A program made the position numbers and the translations under genes. From a virus: a DNA stretch of 31,404 bases. The stretch covers positions 1-31,404 of IMG/VR virus record IMGVR_UViG_3300043427_000209, one strand, 5' to 3'. How positions within the stretch are numbered: the first letter of the stretch is position 1; each line of letters starts with the position of its first letter. The notes under the pieces are model-generated. The model had not been told where the DNA came from, made no database searches, and saw nothing but the letters and a program-made list of their open reading frames with translations. Positions 8,601 through 16,136 of this stretch are shown piece by piece.

Positions 8601-10190
8601 TTGTTCTACAACGCTGCAGAACGATCAAACTTCTCCGACATTATGCGTGTTATCGCCCCGTTTGGGTCAGCATGGTATGAGGTCAGTAAGCGGTGGCTTG
8701 GCGACATGACCCGCAACCCAGAAATCTTGAAGCGTGGAGCCATGACCGTCCAGGGTTTGAAGAACGCTGACCCCGATGGGGACGGCAAAGGCTTCTTCTT
8801 CCGTGACCCGCAGACCGGCGAATACGTGTTCAACTATCCGTTCAGCGAACAGCTTGCACCGTTCATGCTGGGTTTGACAGGGGCGGTTGCCGGAGGTATC
8901 GGGTTCGGCCTGCCAGGTATCGCTATTGGTGGCACGCTTGGCGCAGGCGTCGGTACTGTCGTCCAGCCACAACTGGAAGGCATTAACACGGTTCTTGCTG
9001 CGCCAGCCAAAACACTCAGCATGGGACTCAATTTCCTGCCGGGTGTCGGCCCGGTAGCCCAGGTTGCGGCTAGCAAGATCATCCCCGACAAACCGAAATA
9101 CGATTTTGTTAAATCGTTGATCGCGCCTTATGGGGAACCCGAACTGGGTGTTGTCACTAAACCGGCATGGTTTGACAAGTTGTGGTCTGCGTTCTTCGCT
9201 GATCCAGAAAACGACCGCCTGTTCGGTGACATGGTGGTTGACACTATGCGCGCTCTTTCGACCACGGGCGAATACGATCTGACTTCGGCAACGGAACGTG
9301 ACCGCCTGGAACAGGATGCGAAATCAAAAGCACGAGTGTTGCTGACCCTGCGGGCGTTGGGGCAGTTCACTGGTCCGACACGGCCAACGGTTGAGTTCAC
9401 TATTGACACTAAACAGGGCGACGTTTATGCCGGGGAACTCGCAAAGATATTCCGTCAATTCCAGTCGGAAGATTTTGATACGGCAGTCCCACGTTTCTTG
9501 GACACGTTCGGTGAAGATGTTTTTCTGTATGTCGCCGGTAAGACCCGCGCCAATGCTGGCGGCTTGGACGCGACCAAAGAGTTTGGTAACTGGGAACGCG
9601 AAAACGAAGGGCTGTTTACAACGTACCAAGATGTAGCCGGATACTTCGCACCTACAGGGTCTAACTTTGATTACCGCGTTTACTTGCGCCAGCTGGAAAC
9701 AGGCAAACGGGAACGTTTAACTCCTGACGAGTTGATGAAAGAAGCGCAGGCTCTTGTCGGCAAATCGGTGTATCGCTATATTGTTCGTGCTGTTGGCCCG
9801 AAGCCGAACGAAGCGCAACGTGAAATGTTGCGTGGCGTGCGAACCGAACTTGAAGGCCAGTTCCCCGGTTTCGCTGAGGCACCATTGGACATCAACCGGT
9901 TTGACCGGCAGATCAGCCAGTTGCGTGAAGCGGCTAATGACCCACGTCTGGCGGATAACAAGGTGGCGGAAGGTCTCCGTTTGTATTTGCAGGCGCGAGA
10001 TGAAGCGTTGAAGGTTGTTCAGGCGCGCGGGTTCCCTTCTCTTGCTGGCGACAAGATGAATGATCTTCGGGGCCAGTTGCGCCAGGTCGGTGAACTTCTC
10101 GTCCAGCAGTTCCCCGAATTTGAGAGACTGTATGACCGTATTCTGTTCAACGAAATTGATTTGGATGTAGAGGTGCAAGGTGGCTCTTAG
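5619..10190 (+). CDS. Very large putative internal virion / ejection protein
   Basis: At 1523 residues this is by far the largest gene. The N-terminus is helical and acidic (many Glu/Gln); an Ala/Gly-rich segment lies near residues 225-262; the middle is a mix of charged helices; a Gly-rich hydrophobic region (about 1080-1130, with GAVAGGIGFGLPGIAIGG) could insert in a membrane. The C-terminal 300 residues are again helical and charged. No protease, muramidase or polymerase motif was found by eye. Large proteins with amphipathic membrane-active segments next to the portal in podoviruses are typically internal core proteins ejected into the cell with the DNA, and that is the inferred role. A tape-measure protein is less likely because it lies before the capsid gene. 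It overlaps its neighbours at both ends (TGATG; 11-nt GTG overlap), so translation is coupled. Confidence 0.75.
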   Translation: MSGFDFTPDEENQLQRELDESENRMAAARASIVTPQLSQNLANFYRQYPSANLGVLIPAARAYTDGKMTEEQAQEFLGTVVKNSVLEKIREYGATREKKKSWWERNVQDKFKTGVRYTFAGLNFVPQAVTNLASQAYEVGKTGDISDFDFNGFFISTDIGTLIANDEVAGEGFFLGGRAAQLQAERARAYRGTIDGQAFTLGRGLATVVAQPGTEEYRRYSGIVDAAAAFAIPSLPGLGAAKGAAAGLANRTGLRVLAGLTDGPSAGINPAKVADFFNSSSGRKIIGRMSEIKSVDESLEIFPTADLRFHKQLVDISTNGKLNAAQKQDAMSRFVNDTLGAGDPTRGIGPKSIDDINISRWDDMKLKVAQTRSLPASLMAKVPGRHVIVAGGNDADLLQSVKNVNNYLKVLRVDPKKRSELVGDLTNALVDNNGNVRNVVDKLDNILKTALKDFGVTDELSASLRSGIRQFKDAYDRDLYGFIDDQGKAYSFADMGAKFIDMDGNLVDAPLATAGIQSEMLKHGLFLPDPRRVRRIANSETGLSSLLSWVGTKQGLLNAENFGDLRMPLVAVEAIQNYVWRPLTLLTGGYVLRNMTDSLLRQSFSPNLRTGAFHPWELIQVAMHKRFKGDIEGVLFQGDPEDLIRNGQQELVEATAGSLREGLDPVVRQARERATGVWRRVRRGDGITEYRNALAAEIALLNGDEVARKYAQGWSTKEILNWMKNNPDGRLYVRKLQGRWSNRTLNNTTTGETKVGTVKFIDEAGEFNTKNLETYIDRYIRPRVEVTTGGSSVLKKAIGDGEVVLADGTVLSAFRTSRKGDQIIGYTDEFLDEAMKVVNDPNIQLKEFYKSQVYAGGAADGAGNALNRALDGYNRVVDLFFSELYPKREAFLNRSPAFRQFYYQSVNRFFDELKPGEAKRIYDNIAETIMESRKGTRAAGRKVTDKDVTKYIGDGDIAQRLIDRVTGKVKTAGNLSLEQVNAYAKGFALDETKRLFYNAAERSNFSDIMRVIAPFGSAWYEVSKRWLGDMTRNPEILKRGAMTVQGLKNADPDGDGKGFFFRDPQTGEYVFNYPFSEQLAPFMLGLTGAVAGGIGFGLPGIAIGGTLGAGVGTVVQPQLEGINTVLAAPAKTLSMGLNFLPGVGPVAQVAASKIIPDKPKYDFVKSLIAPYGEPELGVVTKPAWFDKLWSAFFADPENDRLFGDMVVDTMRALSTTGEYDLTSATERDRLEQDAKSKARVLLTLRALGQFTGPTRPTVEFTIDTKQGDVYAGELAKIFRQFQSEDFDTAVPRFLDTFGEDVFLYVAGKTRANAGGLDATKEFGNWERENEGLFTTYQDVAGYFAPTGSNFDYRVYLRQLETGKRERLTPDELMKEAQALVGKSVYRYIVRAVGPKPNEAQREMLRGVRTELEGQFPGFAEAPLDINRFDRQISQLREAANDPRLADNKVAEGLRLYLQARDEALKVVQARGFPSLAGDKMNDLRGQLRQVGELLVQQFPEFERLYDRILFNEIDLDVEVQGGS

Positions 10191-10914
10191 AAACGCGAAC
10201 AATCAGGGATCTTCAGGCGGCAGTTGGCTCGACCGTATTGGCGAAACCATCTCAGCCATCCAGGGTGCAGGCACAGGTGCCGATTACAATCCGCCGTCGC
10301 GCCTGGTTGTGCAGAACGGCAACTGGTCTGTCTACGACGGTGATGGGTTGGTCAGCCAGGACGGGCGTGTTCTAACAGACACACAAGGTAACCCCTACTA
10401 CTACGACTTGGAACGCGACACAGAGATCACGTTCTCAACGCTGTCCCCTACTGGGCGCACGCAACTCATGGAACAGCTGTTCCAAGCCGGGTTCATTTCC
10501 GAAAGCGGGATTGGTGATTTCACCCAGGAAATCAACGCGGTACGTGACTGGTTGTACTTCTCTAACCTGCAAGGTTTGGAAAAGCAGAACGCCTTAAATT
10601 CTCGTCTTGCCGGTGGGCCGTTGCAGATGCGCCGCCCGACAGGTATGGGTAGGCGTGTCACCAACCCTGAAGACATCAAGGTTGTCGCCAACCAGGTCGC
10701 CCAGCAGACGCTAGGTCGAGGGTTGACTGACGAGGAAGCCCAATATTTTGTTGGCATTCGGCAGGCGCAAGAACGCGGTGGTGGAGGGACGCAGGCGATG
10801 AGTCTTGACGTGTCAGCCCAGCAGTTCGCCCAGCAGGTAGCCCCAACCGAAGCAAATGCTTACGCCTATCTGGGTTATATGAACCAGTTGTTTGATTCTC
10901 TTGGAGGGATCTGA
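10180..10914 (+). CDS. Putative virion protein, unknown
   Basis: A 244-residue protein whose GTG start (10180) lies 11 nt inside the giant gene, with GAGG just upstream as ribosome site. The N-terminal 30 residues are Gly/Ser-rich. A beta-like segment follows (VVQNGNWSVYDGDG, then YYYDLERDTEITF), then a helical part with 'LTDEEAQYFVGIRQAQE' and a C-terminal helix ending MNQLFDSLGGI. The short W-containing beta segment recalls the N-terminal repeats of the next two proteins. No known family recognised; the position in an unbroken structural operon argues for a virion or assembly protein. Confidence 0.7.
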   Translation: MALRNANNQGSSGGSWLDRIGETISAIQGAGTGADYNPPSRLVVQNGNWSVYDGDGLVSQDGRVLTDTQGNPYYYDLERDTEITFSTLSPTGRTQLMEQLFQAGFISESGIGDFTQEINAVRDWLYFSNLQGLEKQNALNSRLAGGPLQMRRPTGMGRRVTNPEDIKVVANQVAQQTLGRGLTDEEAQYFVGIRQAQERGGGGTQAMSLDVSAQQFAQQVAPTEANAYAYLGYMNQLFDSLGGI

Positions 10915-12068
10915 TGGCTACTCCGCCGCCCCGCCCAACCGGACCTTTGCCGCCCAACAAGGTGTATGTCCTTCGCAACAACAAGTGGGTTGTTGAAGAC
11001 AAGGCTTTGCGTCCTGCCGGCCCTCTCCCGACCAACAAGACGTATGTTTATGACGAGGCTAAGAACTCGTGGCGTCTAGTCGATTCGTCTGTCGGCCCTC
11101 AGCCTGGCGAGCAGGCACGCCCCCAGCCGATGCCGTCGCCGGTACCGGCTCAACAGCAACGCCCTGCTGGTGGTGGTGGAATGGCGCAACCGCCTGCATC
11201 GCCGGTCCCGCCCGATTGGGAACAGGCTGCGAAAGAAATTTATGGCGGCTACTACTCAATCATTGAGAAGTTCCCTGACATCAAGGATTTGTTGTTGCGT
11301 GCCGTTTCGGAGAAATGGTCCCCGGATAAGTTCCGATACGAGTTGCGCCAGACGGAATGGTATAAGACAACCAGCGAATCGGCCCGTGCGTGGGACATAC
11401 AGTCTGGCCTCGACCCTGAAACCGCGAAACAAAAAGTTAAAGATCAAGCGGCTTCTCTCCGTACAACCGCATTGAATATGGGGGTTCGCATTTCGGATAG
11501 CGTTCTGAACACGCTTGCTACGGACTCGCTCAGGTGGGCCTGGACAGCGCAGGACATAAACGAAGCTATTGTTTTGGAAGCGAACAGGAATGGCGGCTCG
11601 CAGATCGCGCAGGGGTATTACGGCCAGCAGGCGAGAACCGGAGCGGCTGATTTTGGTTTGAGGTTGTCTGATTCAACGATCAGCGATTGGGCTTCAAGGA
11701 TCGCTAGTGGGCAGGAAACATTCCAGTCGTACCAGGACTTTTTAATGAACTCTGCCAAGGTGCTGTATCCGTCCTTGTCTAACGGGTTGGACCGTGGTTT
11801 GACTTTCCGTGATTTGACTGATCCTTACGCCCAGCAGGCGTCACGGATCTTGGAGATCCCGGCTTCGCAGGTGGACTTCACCGATCCGAAGTGGGCGCAG
11901 GCGTTCGCGTTCAAGGATGAGAAGGGTAACCCAACCCAGATGTCATATGGCGAGTGGGCCGACTATCTGCGAACCGATCCGAGGTTCGGGTGGGAATATA
12001 CTGATGATGCGAAGAATCGTGCGTATACGGTTGTGAACCGTTTGGCTGAATTGTTTGGAGCTGCGTGA
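10914..12068 (+). CDS. Putative internal virion protein with duplicated modules
   Basis: A 384-residue protein starting in a TGATG overlap. Residues about 6-55 hold two copies of a short unit, PLPPNKVYV..NNKWVV and PLPTNKTYV..KNSWRLV, followed by a Pro/Gln-rich linker to about residue 95. The rest is helical. The motif LRQTEWYKT (about 144-152) recurs in the next protein as IRQTEQYKT. A second internal repeat is NMGVRISDSVLNTLA (about 188-202) and DFGLRLSDSTISDWA (about 245-259). The C-terminal segment contains DPYAQQASRILEIPA and LRTDPRFGWEYTDDA. This pattern is seen in uncharacterised actinophage virion proteins encoded near large ejection proteins. Function unknown; an ejected core or head-associated protein is the best guess. 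Confidence 0.75.
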   Translation: MATPPPRPTGPLPPNKVYVLRNNKWVVEDKALRPAGPLPTNKTYVYDEAKNSWRLVDSSVGPQPGEQARPQPMPSPVPAQQQRPAGGGGMAQPPASPVPPDWEQAAKEIYGGYYSIIEKFPDIKDLLLRAVSEKWSPDKFRYELRQTEWYKTTSESARAWDIQSGLDPETAKQKVKDQAASLRTTALNMGVRISDSVLNTLATDSLRWAWTAQDINEAIVLEANRNGGSQIAQGYYGQQARTGAADFGLRLSDSTISDWASRIASGQETFQSYQDFLMNSAKVLYPSLSNGLDRGLTFRDLTDPYAQQASRILEIPASQVDFTDPKWAQAFAFKDEKGNPTQMSYGEWADYLRTDPRFGWEYTDDAKNRAYTVVNRLAELFGAA

Positions 12069-13252
12069 TGAGTGACGTTCAAGCGACATCGGGTCAACCG
12101 TTTAACCCGACTGTTCAGCCGCTCCCTTATGAGCGGTGGGCTGACCAGTTCAAGCAGAAAGCCCTTGACATTTTTGGTCGTCAGCAGCGTGGCGAGATCA
12201 CCCAGGCTGAGGCTGAGGCTGAGGCGAGGGCGAATGAGCAGGCGGCTCTTGCGTTCGCTGTTGGTCTTCCCTCAGCCACAACGCCTGGCACGACTCCACC
12301 TGCCGAGGAACAGCCCGACAACCGTTTCTCTGACCCGACTCAGCCTCCGGCCCCGTTGGAGGGCTACAAGTGGGTGTGGGATGGTGAGCGTTGGCAGCCG
12401 GTAGAGGACCGCACGGCCCAGCAGCGAGCCGAACAGCGCGAATCCTCTAAAGCAGTCATCCAAAACCTGCTGACCGAATACGGTTTGGGGAACCTCACCG
12501 ACTTTGTGAACGACCTGATCACCAAAGAAGACATCATCTCTGGCGACGTGATCCTCGGTCGTATCCGACAGACGGAACAGTACAAGACCCGGTTTGCCGG
12601 GAACGCCGCTCGACGATCTGCTGGTTTCAACGCCCTGTCCGAAGCCCAATACATTGCCCTAGAAAACTCTTACAGACAGGTGATGCGGGCATCCGGTCTG
12701 CCGACCGGGTTCTATGATTCGGGAGAGGACTTCAATACTCTGATCGGTGGCGACGTGTCCGTAGCGGAACTGTCGGCACGTGTGAACGAAGGCTACCTCG
12801 CTGTCCAGCAGGCGAACCCGCAGGTGATCAACGAGATGCGCCGCCTCTACGGGGTGGACGACTCGATGCTTGCCGCCTACTTCCTTGATCCGGCGAAGGC
12901 AACTCCAATGTTGTTGCGTCAGGCCCGATCCGCCCAGATCGCGTCCGAGGCCACGTTGCAAGCCCAGCAGGAAATCTCTGCGATGACCGCCGAGGAACTG
13001 GCTGTCGCTGGCATCACCCAACAGCAGGCCCGCCAAGGCTTCCAAACCATCGCGGAAGCCGAAGAACTGTTTGTCCCGCTGGTCGGCACCACCGAACAGG
13101 CGATCACGCAAGAGGAACAGATCGCCGGCGTGTTCGGTACCTCAGCCGCGGCACAGCAACGTATCCGTCAGCGATCCCGTGAACGGCAGGCTGCGTTCCA
13201 GGCTGGCGGCCAGTTCGCCGGCCAAGGCACCACCGTCACCGGACTCCAGTAA
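12068..13252 (+). CDS. Putative internal virion protein related to the preceding gene
   Basis: A 394-residue protein. The ATG at 12068 (TGATG overlap, GGAG 7 nt upstream) is preferred to the in-frame GTG at 12065. It has an acidic Gln/Ala/Glu-rich N-terminus with a run of Ala-Glu, a W-rich unit GYKWVWDGERWQPV (about 100-113), then helices with RIRQTEQYKTRF (about 166-177) that match the motif in the upstream protein. The C-terminal 100 residues are Gln/Ala/Glu-rich, strongly helical and end in a flexible Gly-rich tail. The shared motifs point to an old duplication or a shared docking module. No enzyme signature. It ends the first structural block just before a promoter. Confidence 0.75.
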   Translation: MSDVQATSGQPFNPTVQPLPYERWADQFKQKALDIFGRQQRGEITQAEAEAEARANEQAALAFAVGLPSATTPGTTPPAEEQPDNRFSDPTQPPAPLEGYKWVWDGERWQPVEDRTAQQRAEQRESSKAVIQNLLTEYGLGNLTDFVNDLITKEDIISGDVILGRIRQTEQYKTRFAGNAARRSAGFNALSEAQYIALENSYRQVMRASGLPTGFYDSGEDFNTLIGGDVSVAELSARVNEGYLAVQQANPQVINEMRRLYGVDDSMLAAYFLDPAKATPMLLRQARSAQIASEATLQAQQEISAMTAEELAVAGITQQQARQGFQTIAEAEELFVPLVGTTEQAITQEEQIAGVFGTSAAAQQRIRQRSRERQAAFQAGGQFAGQGTTVTGLQ

Positions 13253-13255
13253 TCC

Positions 13256-13283
13256 TTTACACGCAACAAGTTTCCTGTATACT
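13256..13283 (+). promoter_or_regulatory. Promoter for scaffold and capsid genes
   Basis: TTTACA (13256-13261), a 16-nt spacer and TATACT (13278-13283) form a near-consensus housekeeping-sigma promoter, starting 4 nt after the preceding stop. The transcript would carry a leader of about 85 nt before the ATG at 13377, containing small hairpins such as CCCC/GGGG near 13310-13321 and CACC/GGTG near 13338-13353. This is one of the best promoters in the window and sits where high expression is needed. Confidence 0.6.
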
Positions 13284-13376
13284 CAATACCGATCCCAATA
13301 GGGAGGAACCCCCACAAGGGGCGTAAGCAGCGATCGCACCTGCCTCCGGGTGTGGTTTGGGCAAAGGAGTGTACAT

Positions 13377-13820
13377 ATGGACGACAGCATGGACTTTGAG
13401 GAAACTCAGGATTCTGGACGCAACCCGCTTCGCGAGCGGATGAAGCAACTGGAAGCTGAGAACGCCGCCTGGAAAGCGAAGGCAGAAGCCGCCGCAGAAG
13501 CCGAACGAAAGTTGGCGTTTGTGGAAGCCGGAGTAGATCCGAGCCTCCCGGTCGCCAAATACTTTATGAAAGGCTATGACGGCGAGTTGACCCCTGAGGC
13601 GATCCGTCAGGCAGCCATCGAAGCACAGATCATCTCCGACCGTCAGGCCGCCCAGGTGAAGCAGGAAGCCGCAGCATGGCAACAGACCACCGCTGCAGCC
13701 GCAGGCAACACCACAGGCGAAGCCCCTGTGGACATTGTGACACGCATCAGTAATGCGAAGTCACAGCAGGAGGTCGAAATGCTGTTGGCCGAAGCACGAC
13801 AAACCCAAGCCTCCCTCTGA
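13377..13820 (+). CDS. Capsid scaffold protein (putative)
   Basis: A 147-residue, acidic, Ala/Glu/Gln-rich protein immediately upstream of the major capsid gene. Residues about 15-45 form a likely coiled coil (MKQLEAENAAWKAKAEAAAE) and the C-terminal 30 residues a second helix (SQQEVEMLLAEARQTQ). Size, composition and position are those of scaffolding proteins that guide prohead assembly and are then removed. A longer frame opens at 13350, but AAAGGAG at 13364-13370 clearly selects the ATG at 13377. The family cannot be proven by motif; a head-completion protein is the alternative. Confidence 0.78.
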   Translation: MDDSMDFEETQDSGRNPLRERMKQLEAENAAWKAKAEAAAEAERKLAFVEAGVDPSLPVAKYFMKGYDGELTPEAIRQAAIEAQIISDRQAAQVKQEAAAWQQTTAAAAGNTTGEAPVDIVTRISNAKSQQEVEMLLAEARQTQASL

Positions 13821-13864
13821 CTTCGGTTGGGGGGAACAAACCTCACTTGAAGGAGTGAACCCCA

Positions 13865-14824
13865 ATGGCAAACGAAACCACCACCTCGTCGGTGTCAGTT
13901 GATCAGGTCGCATTTGACCGGATTGCGTACTTCGCTCTCCGCTCGGAACTCCTGTTCGACCAGGCTGCCGACGTTCAGCCCACCGCTCAGTCGATGCCTG
14001 GAACTGGCGTGACCTTCACGATCTTCAACGATCTGTCGGCTGCCACCAGCACGCTGAACGAAGTGACCGACGTGACCCCTGCCGCGATGAGCGACAGCCA
14101 GGTGACCGTCACCCTCAACGAATACGGCAACGCCGTCATCACCACCGCCAAGCTCCGTGGCACCGCCTACCTCGATGTGGACGCCGTTGCGGCGAACGTC
14201 GTCGGCTACAACGCCGGTGACTCCATCGACCAGGTTGTGCGTGACGTTCTCGCCGGTGGCACCAACGTGATCTACGGTGGCGGTGGAAGCACCACCCCGT
14301 CGAGCCGTACCACGGTTGCCGCTGAGGACATCATCGAAGCGAACGACATCCGCAAGGTGACCGCTCAGCTTCGCAAGGCGAACGCCGCCACGTTCAACGG
14401 TCTGTACATGGGCTTCATCCACCCCGACGTGTCGTACGACCTCCGCAAGGAGACCGGCGCGGCTTCGTGGCGTGACCCGCACGTGTACGTGGACACGATG
14501 GGCATCTACAACGGTGAGATCGGAGCCTTTGAAGGTGTCCGTTTCATCGAGACGCCGCGTGCCAAGGTGTTTGAGAACGCTTCGGACGGTTCCGGTTCGA
14601 CCGGCACCATCGAGGTGTACTGCACGCACATCATGGGCCGTCAGGCTCTCGCCAAGGCACACTCGATTGCCGATGGCAACGGCTCGGTTCCGCGCATCGT
14701 GCGTGGCCCGGTCGTGGACACCCTCGCCCGTCTGCAGCCGATCGGCTGGTACTGGTTGGGTGGCTACAGCCGCTTCCGTGAGGCAAGCCTCCGTCGTATT
14801 GAGTCGGCTTCGTCGCTGGCCTGA
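13865..14824 (+). CDS. Major capsid protein, N4-gp56 family
   Basis: A 319-residue capsid subunit (HK97 fold). Segments matching the N4 gp56 family are an N-terminal arm rich in Ser/Thr, an E-loop-like region with TVTLNEYGNAVITTAKL (about 80-97), the central LRKANAATFNGLYMGFIHPD (about 168-187) and GEIGAFEGVRFIETPRA (about 218-234), and a C-terminal GPVVDTLARLQPIGWYWLGG. A GAAGGAG ribosome site precedes the ATG. Codon use is markedly richer in C/G-ending preferred codons than the neighbouring tail genes, as expected for the most abundant protein. It is followed by a hairpin that may limit read-through. Confidence 0.92.
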   Translation: MANETTTSSVSVDQVAFDRIAYFALRSELLFDQAADVQPTAQSMPGTGVTFTIFNDLSAATSTLNEVTDVTPAAMSDSQVTVTLNEYGNAVITTAKLRGTAYLDVDAVAANVVGYNAGDSIDQVVRDVLAGGTNVIYGGGGSTTPSSRTTVAAEDIIEANDIRKVTAQLRKANAATFNGLYMGFIHPDVSYDLRKETGAASWRDPHVYVDTMGIYNGEIGAFEGVRFIETPRAKVFENASDGSGSTGTIEVYCTHIMGRQALAKAHSIADGNGSVPRIVRGPVVDTLARLQPIGWYWLGGYSRFREASLRRIESASSLA

Positions 14825-14837
14825 TAGATCCGGTTCG

Positions 14838-14874
14838 CAGGTCGGGGCGTGCCTTCGTGGTGCGCCTCGGCCTG
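14838..14874 (+). terminator. Hairpin after the capsid gene
   Basis: CAGGTCGGGGCG (14838-14849) pairs with CGCCTCGGCCTG (14863-14874) over 12 positions including two G-U pairs, with a 13-nt loop. There is no U-tract. It could act as a partial terminator or as a 3' stabiliser that lets capsid mRNA exceed the downstream messages. Confidence 0.45.
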
Positions 14875-14894
14875 CTCTCACATGAGGGAGCTTT

Positions 14895-15263
14895 ATGAGC
14901 ATTAGCAATTACGCCGAACTGGAAATCCTTGACCATTTGACGGGTACCGCCTCTTGGACGGCACCTGCCGCTGTGTACATCAAGTTGCATACCGGCGACC
15001 CTGGTGAAGCCTGCACGAGCAACGCTGCGACCGAGGCAACCCGTAAGGCTGTCACGTTCTCTGCCGCGTCGTCGGGTGCGATCACGTCAAACGCGACGGT
15101 TGAGTGGACGAACGTTTCTACTACGGAAACCTACTCGCATTGGTCGTTGTGGGATGCTTCAACGGGTGGCAACGCTTTGTGGTATGGGGCGTTGTCGTCG
15201 TCTGCTGCTGTCACCGCTGGCGATACTTTCCAGATCACCCAGTTGCAGTTGACTCTCGACTGA
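14895..15263 (+). CDS. Small beta-rich virion protein (decoration or neck type)
   Basis: A 122-residue protein with the pattern LTGTASWTAPAAVYIKLHT near residues 16-34, then GDPGEA, a central beta region, THWSLWDA-like YSHWSLWDASTGGNALWYG (about 80-98) and an ending ITQLQLTLD. This layout belongs to a widespread phage family of small virion proteins, often encoded just after the capsid gene and generally annotated as hypothetical or minor structural proteins. A GAGGGAG ribosome site lies upstream of the ATG. Its position fits a capsid decoration or head-tail interface protein, but this is inferred. Confidence 0.75.
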   Translation: MSISNYAELEILDHLTGTASWTAPAAVYIKLHTGDPGEACTSNAATEATRKAVTFSAASSGAITSNATVEWTNVSTTETYSHWSLWDASTGGNALWYGALSSSAAVTAGDTFQITQLQLTLD

Positions 15264-15274
15264 TTGGGGTCTGA

Positions 15275-16114
15275 ATGTCTGATCCTCGTTTGGATCAACT
15301 GACGGACTTCACGTTCGCCTATACGGGCGGGCCGAGGTTCTTTGCAGGATTTGAGACTCTGGTTCGGACTGCTTCGGCGTCCGGGCTAGGGTCCGAATCT
15401 GCTTCCGGCGATTACATCCGTGCGCGTACCGCGTCGGGTGCCGGCGTTGGTGGCGGGTCTGCCACCTATACAGAGATTTTGCCGCGTACCGCTACTGGTT
15501 CTGGTGCGGGTACGACGGGTGGGGGTACGTCTGAACTGTTGATTGCGAAGCGTACGGCTTCTGCGTCCGGTACGGGTGGGGCCAGCGTGTTGTCTGGTTT
15601 GGCGTTGAAGAAGTCGGCGTTCGGTTCGGGGGCTGGTGCTGGTTCTGCGACCAGGCTGGTGATTGCGAAGCGTACGGCTTCTGGTGATGGCGTCGGCGCA
15701 TCATCTGTCACCGAGATCCTGACGGCGAAGCGCACCGCTTCAGGATCAGGTACGGGCGGCCAGTCGGCTACCGCGATCGAAAGTCTGCCTCGTACGGCTA
15801 CTGGTTCGGGTACTGGCTCAACGGGCGGTCAGGTCACCTGGAACAAACTGTTTATCTTCCGACCTCCGGTGAACGATTCGTTCTCTTGGTCGGACCGTCT
15901 GAACCCGGTGGAGGGTGACTTCTTGTTCCGCAAACTGGTGCCTGGAACTAGGGCGAAGAACGTCTACAAGTTGTTGGATGGTACGTACACCACGAACCAG
16001 CCTGCAGAGGTTGAAGATTATCTATTGGTGCATCTTGGGGCGCACAACAATTTTGTGTCTGCCGACGAGAAAGCTGATCTAGTATCTGCGGGCTATGGCG
16101 ATTACGTCACCTGA
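15275..16114 (+). CDS. Gly/Ser/Thr repeat virion protein
   Basis: A 279-residue protein in three parts. The N-terminus (residues 9-26) holds DFTFAYTGGPRFFAGF, nearly the same as the start of the tail protein at 19194. Residues about 30-190 are eight degenerate repeats of about 20 residues, each starting near RTASGSGTG and ending near a hydrophobic strand plus AK or LP. The C-terminal domain (about 190-279) contains FRPPVNDSFSWSDR and a closing segment DEKADLVSAGYGDYVT, a form seen at the ends of many small actinophage virion proteins. A fibre-like or spacer protein on the virion surface is plausible; no enzyme motif is present. Confidence 0.75.
   Translation: MSDPRLDQLTDFTFAYTGGPRFFAGFETLVRTASASGLGSESASGDYIRARTASGAGVGGGSATYTEILPRTATGSGAGTTGGGTSELLIAKRTASASGTGGASVLSGLALKKSAFGSGAGAGSATRLVIAKRTASGDGVGASSVTEILTAKRTASGSGTGGQSATAIESLPRTATGSGTGSTGGQVTWNKLFIFRPPVNDSFSWSDRLNPVEGDFLFRKLVPGTRAKNVYKLLDGTYTTNQPAEVEDYLLVHLGAHNNFVSADEKADLVSAGYGDYVT
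15361..15835 (+). repeat. Eight degenerate ~60-bp coding repeats
   Basis: The DNA encoding the RTASGSG repeats shows recurring blocks such as GCGAAGCGTACGGCTTCTG near 15546 and 15666 and a close variant at 15726. Conservation at the DNA level between copies indicates recent or ongoing duplication, so copy number may differ between relatives. Confidence 0.7.
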
Positions 16115-16129
16115 CAGACTGGCTAGAAT
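16102..16129 (+). promoter_or_regulatory. Putative leaderless promoter
   Basis: TTACGT (16102-16107), 16-nt spacer and TAGAAT (16124-16129), with the ATG at 16137 only 7 nt after the -10 box. It lies inside the end of the repeat-protein gene and across its stop. Confidence 0.38.
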
Positions 16130-16136
16130 CCAACAT

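Noticed and set aside
13895-14908. 337-codon minus-strand frame across the capsid gene
   Set aside because: Mirror of strongly biased capsid codons; the translation is rich in Arg/His/Val with no motif.
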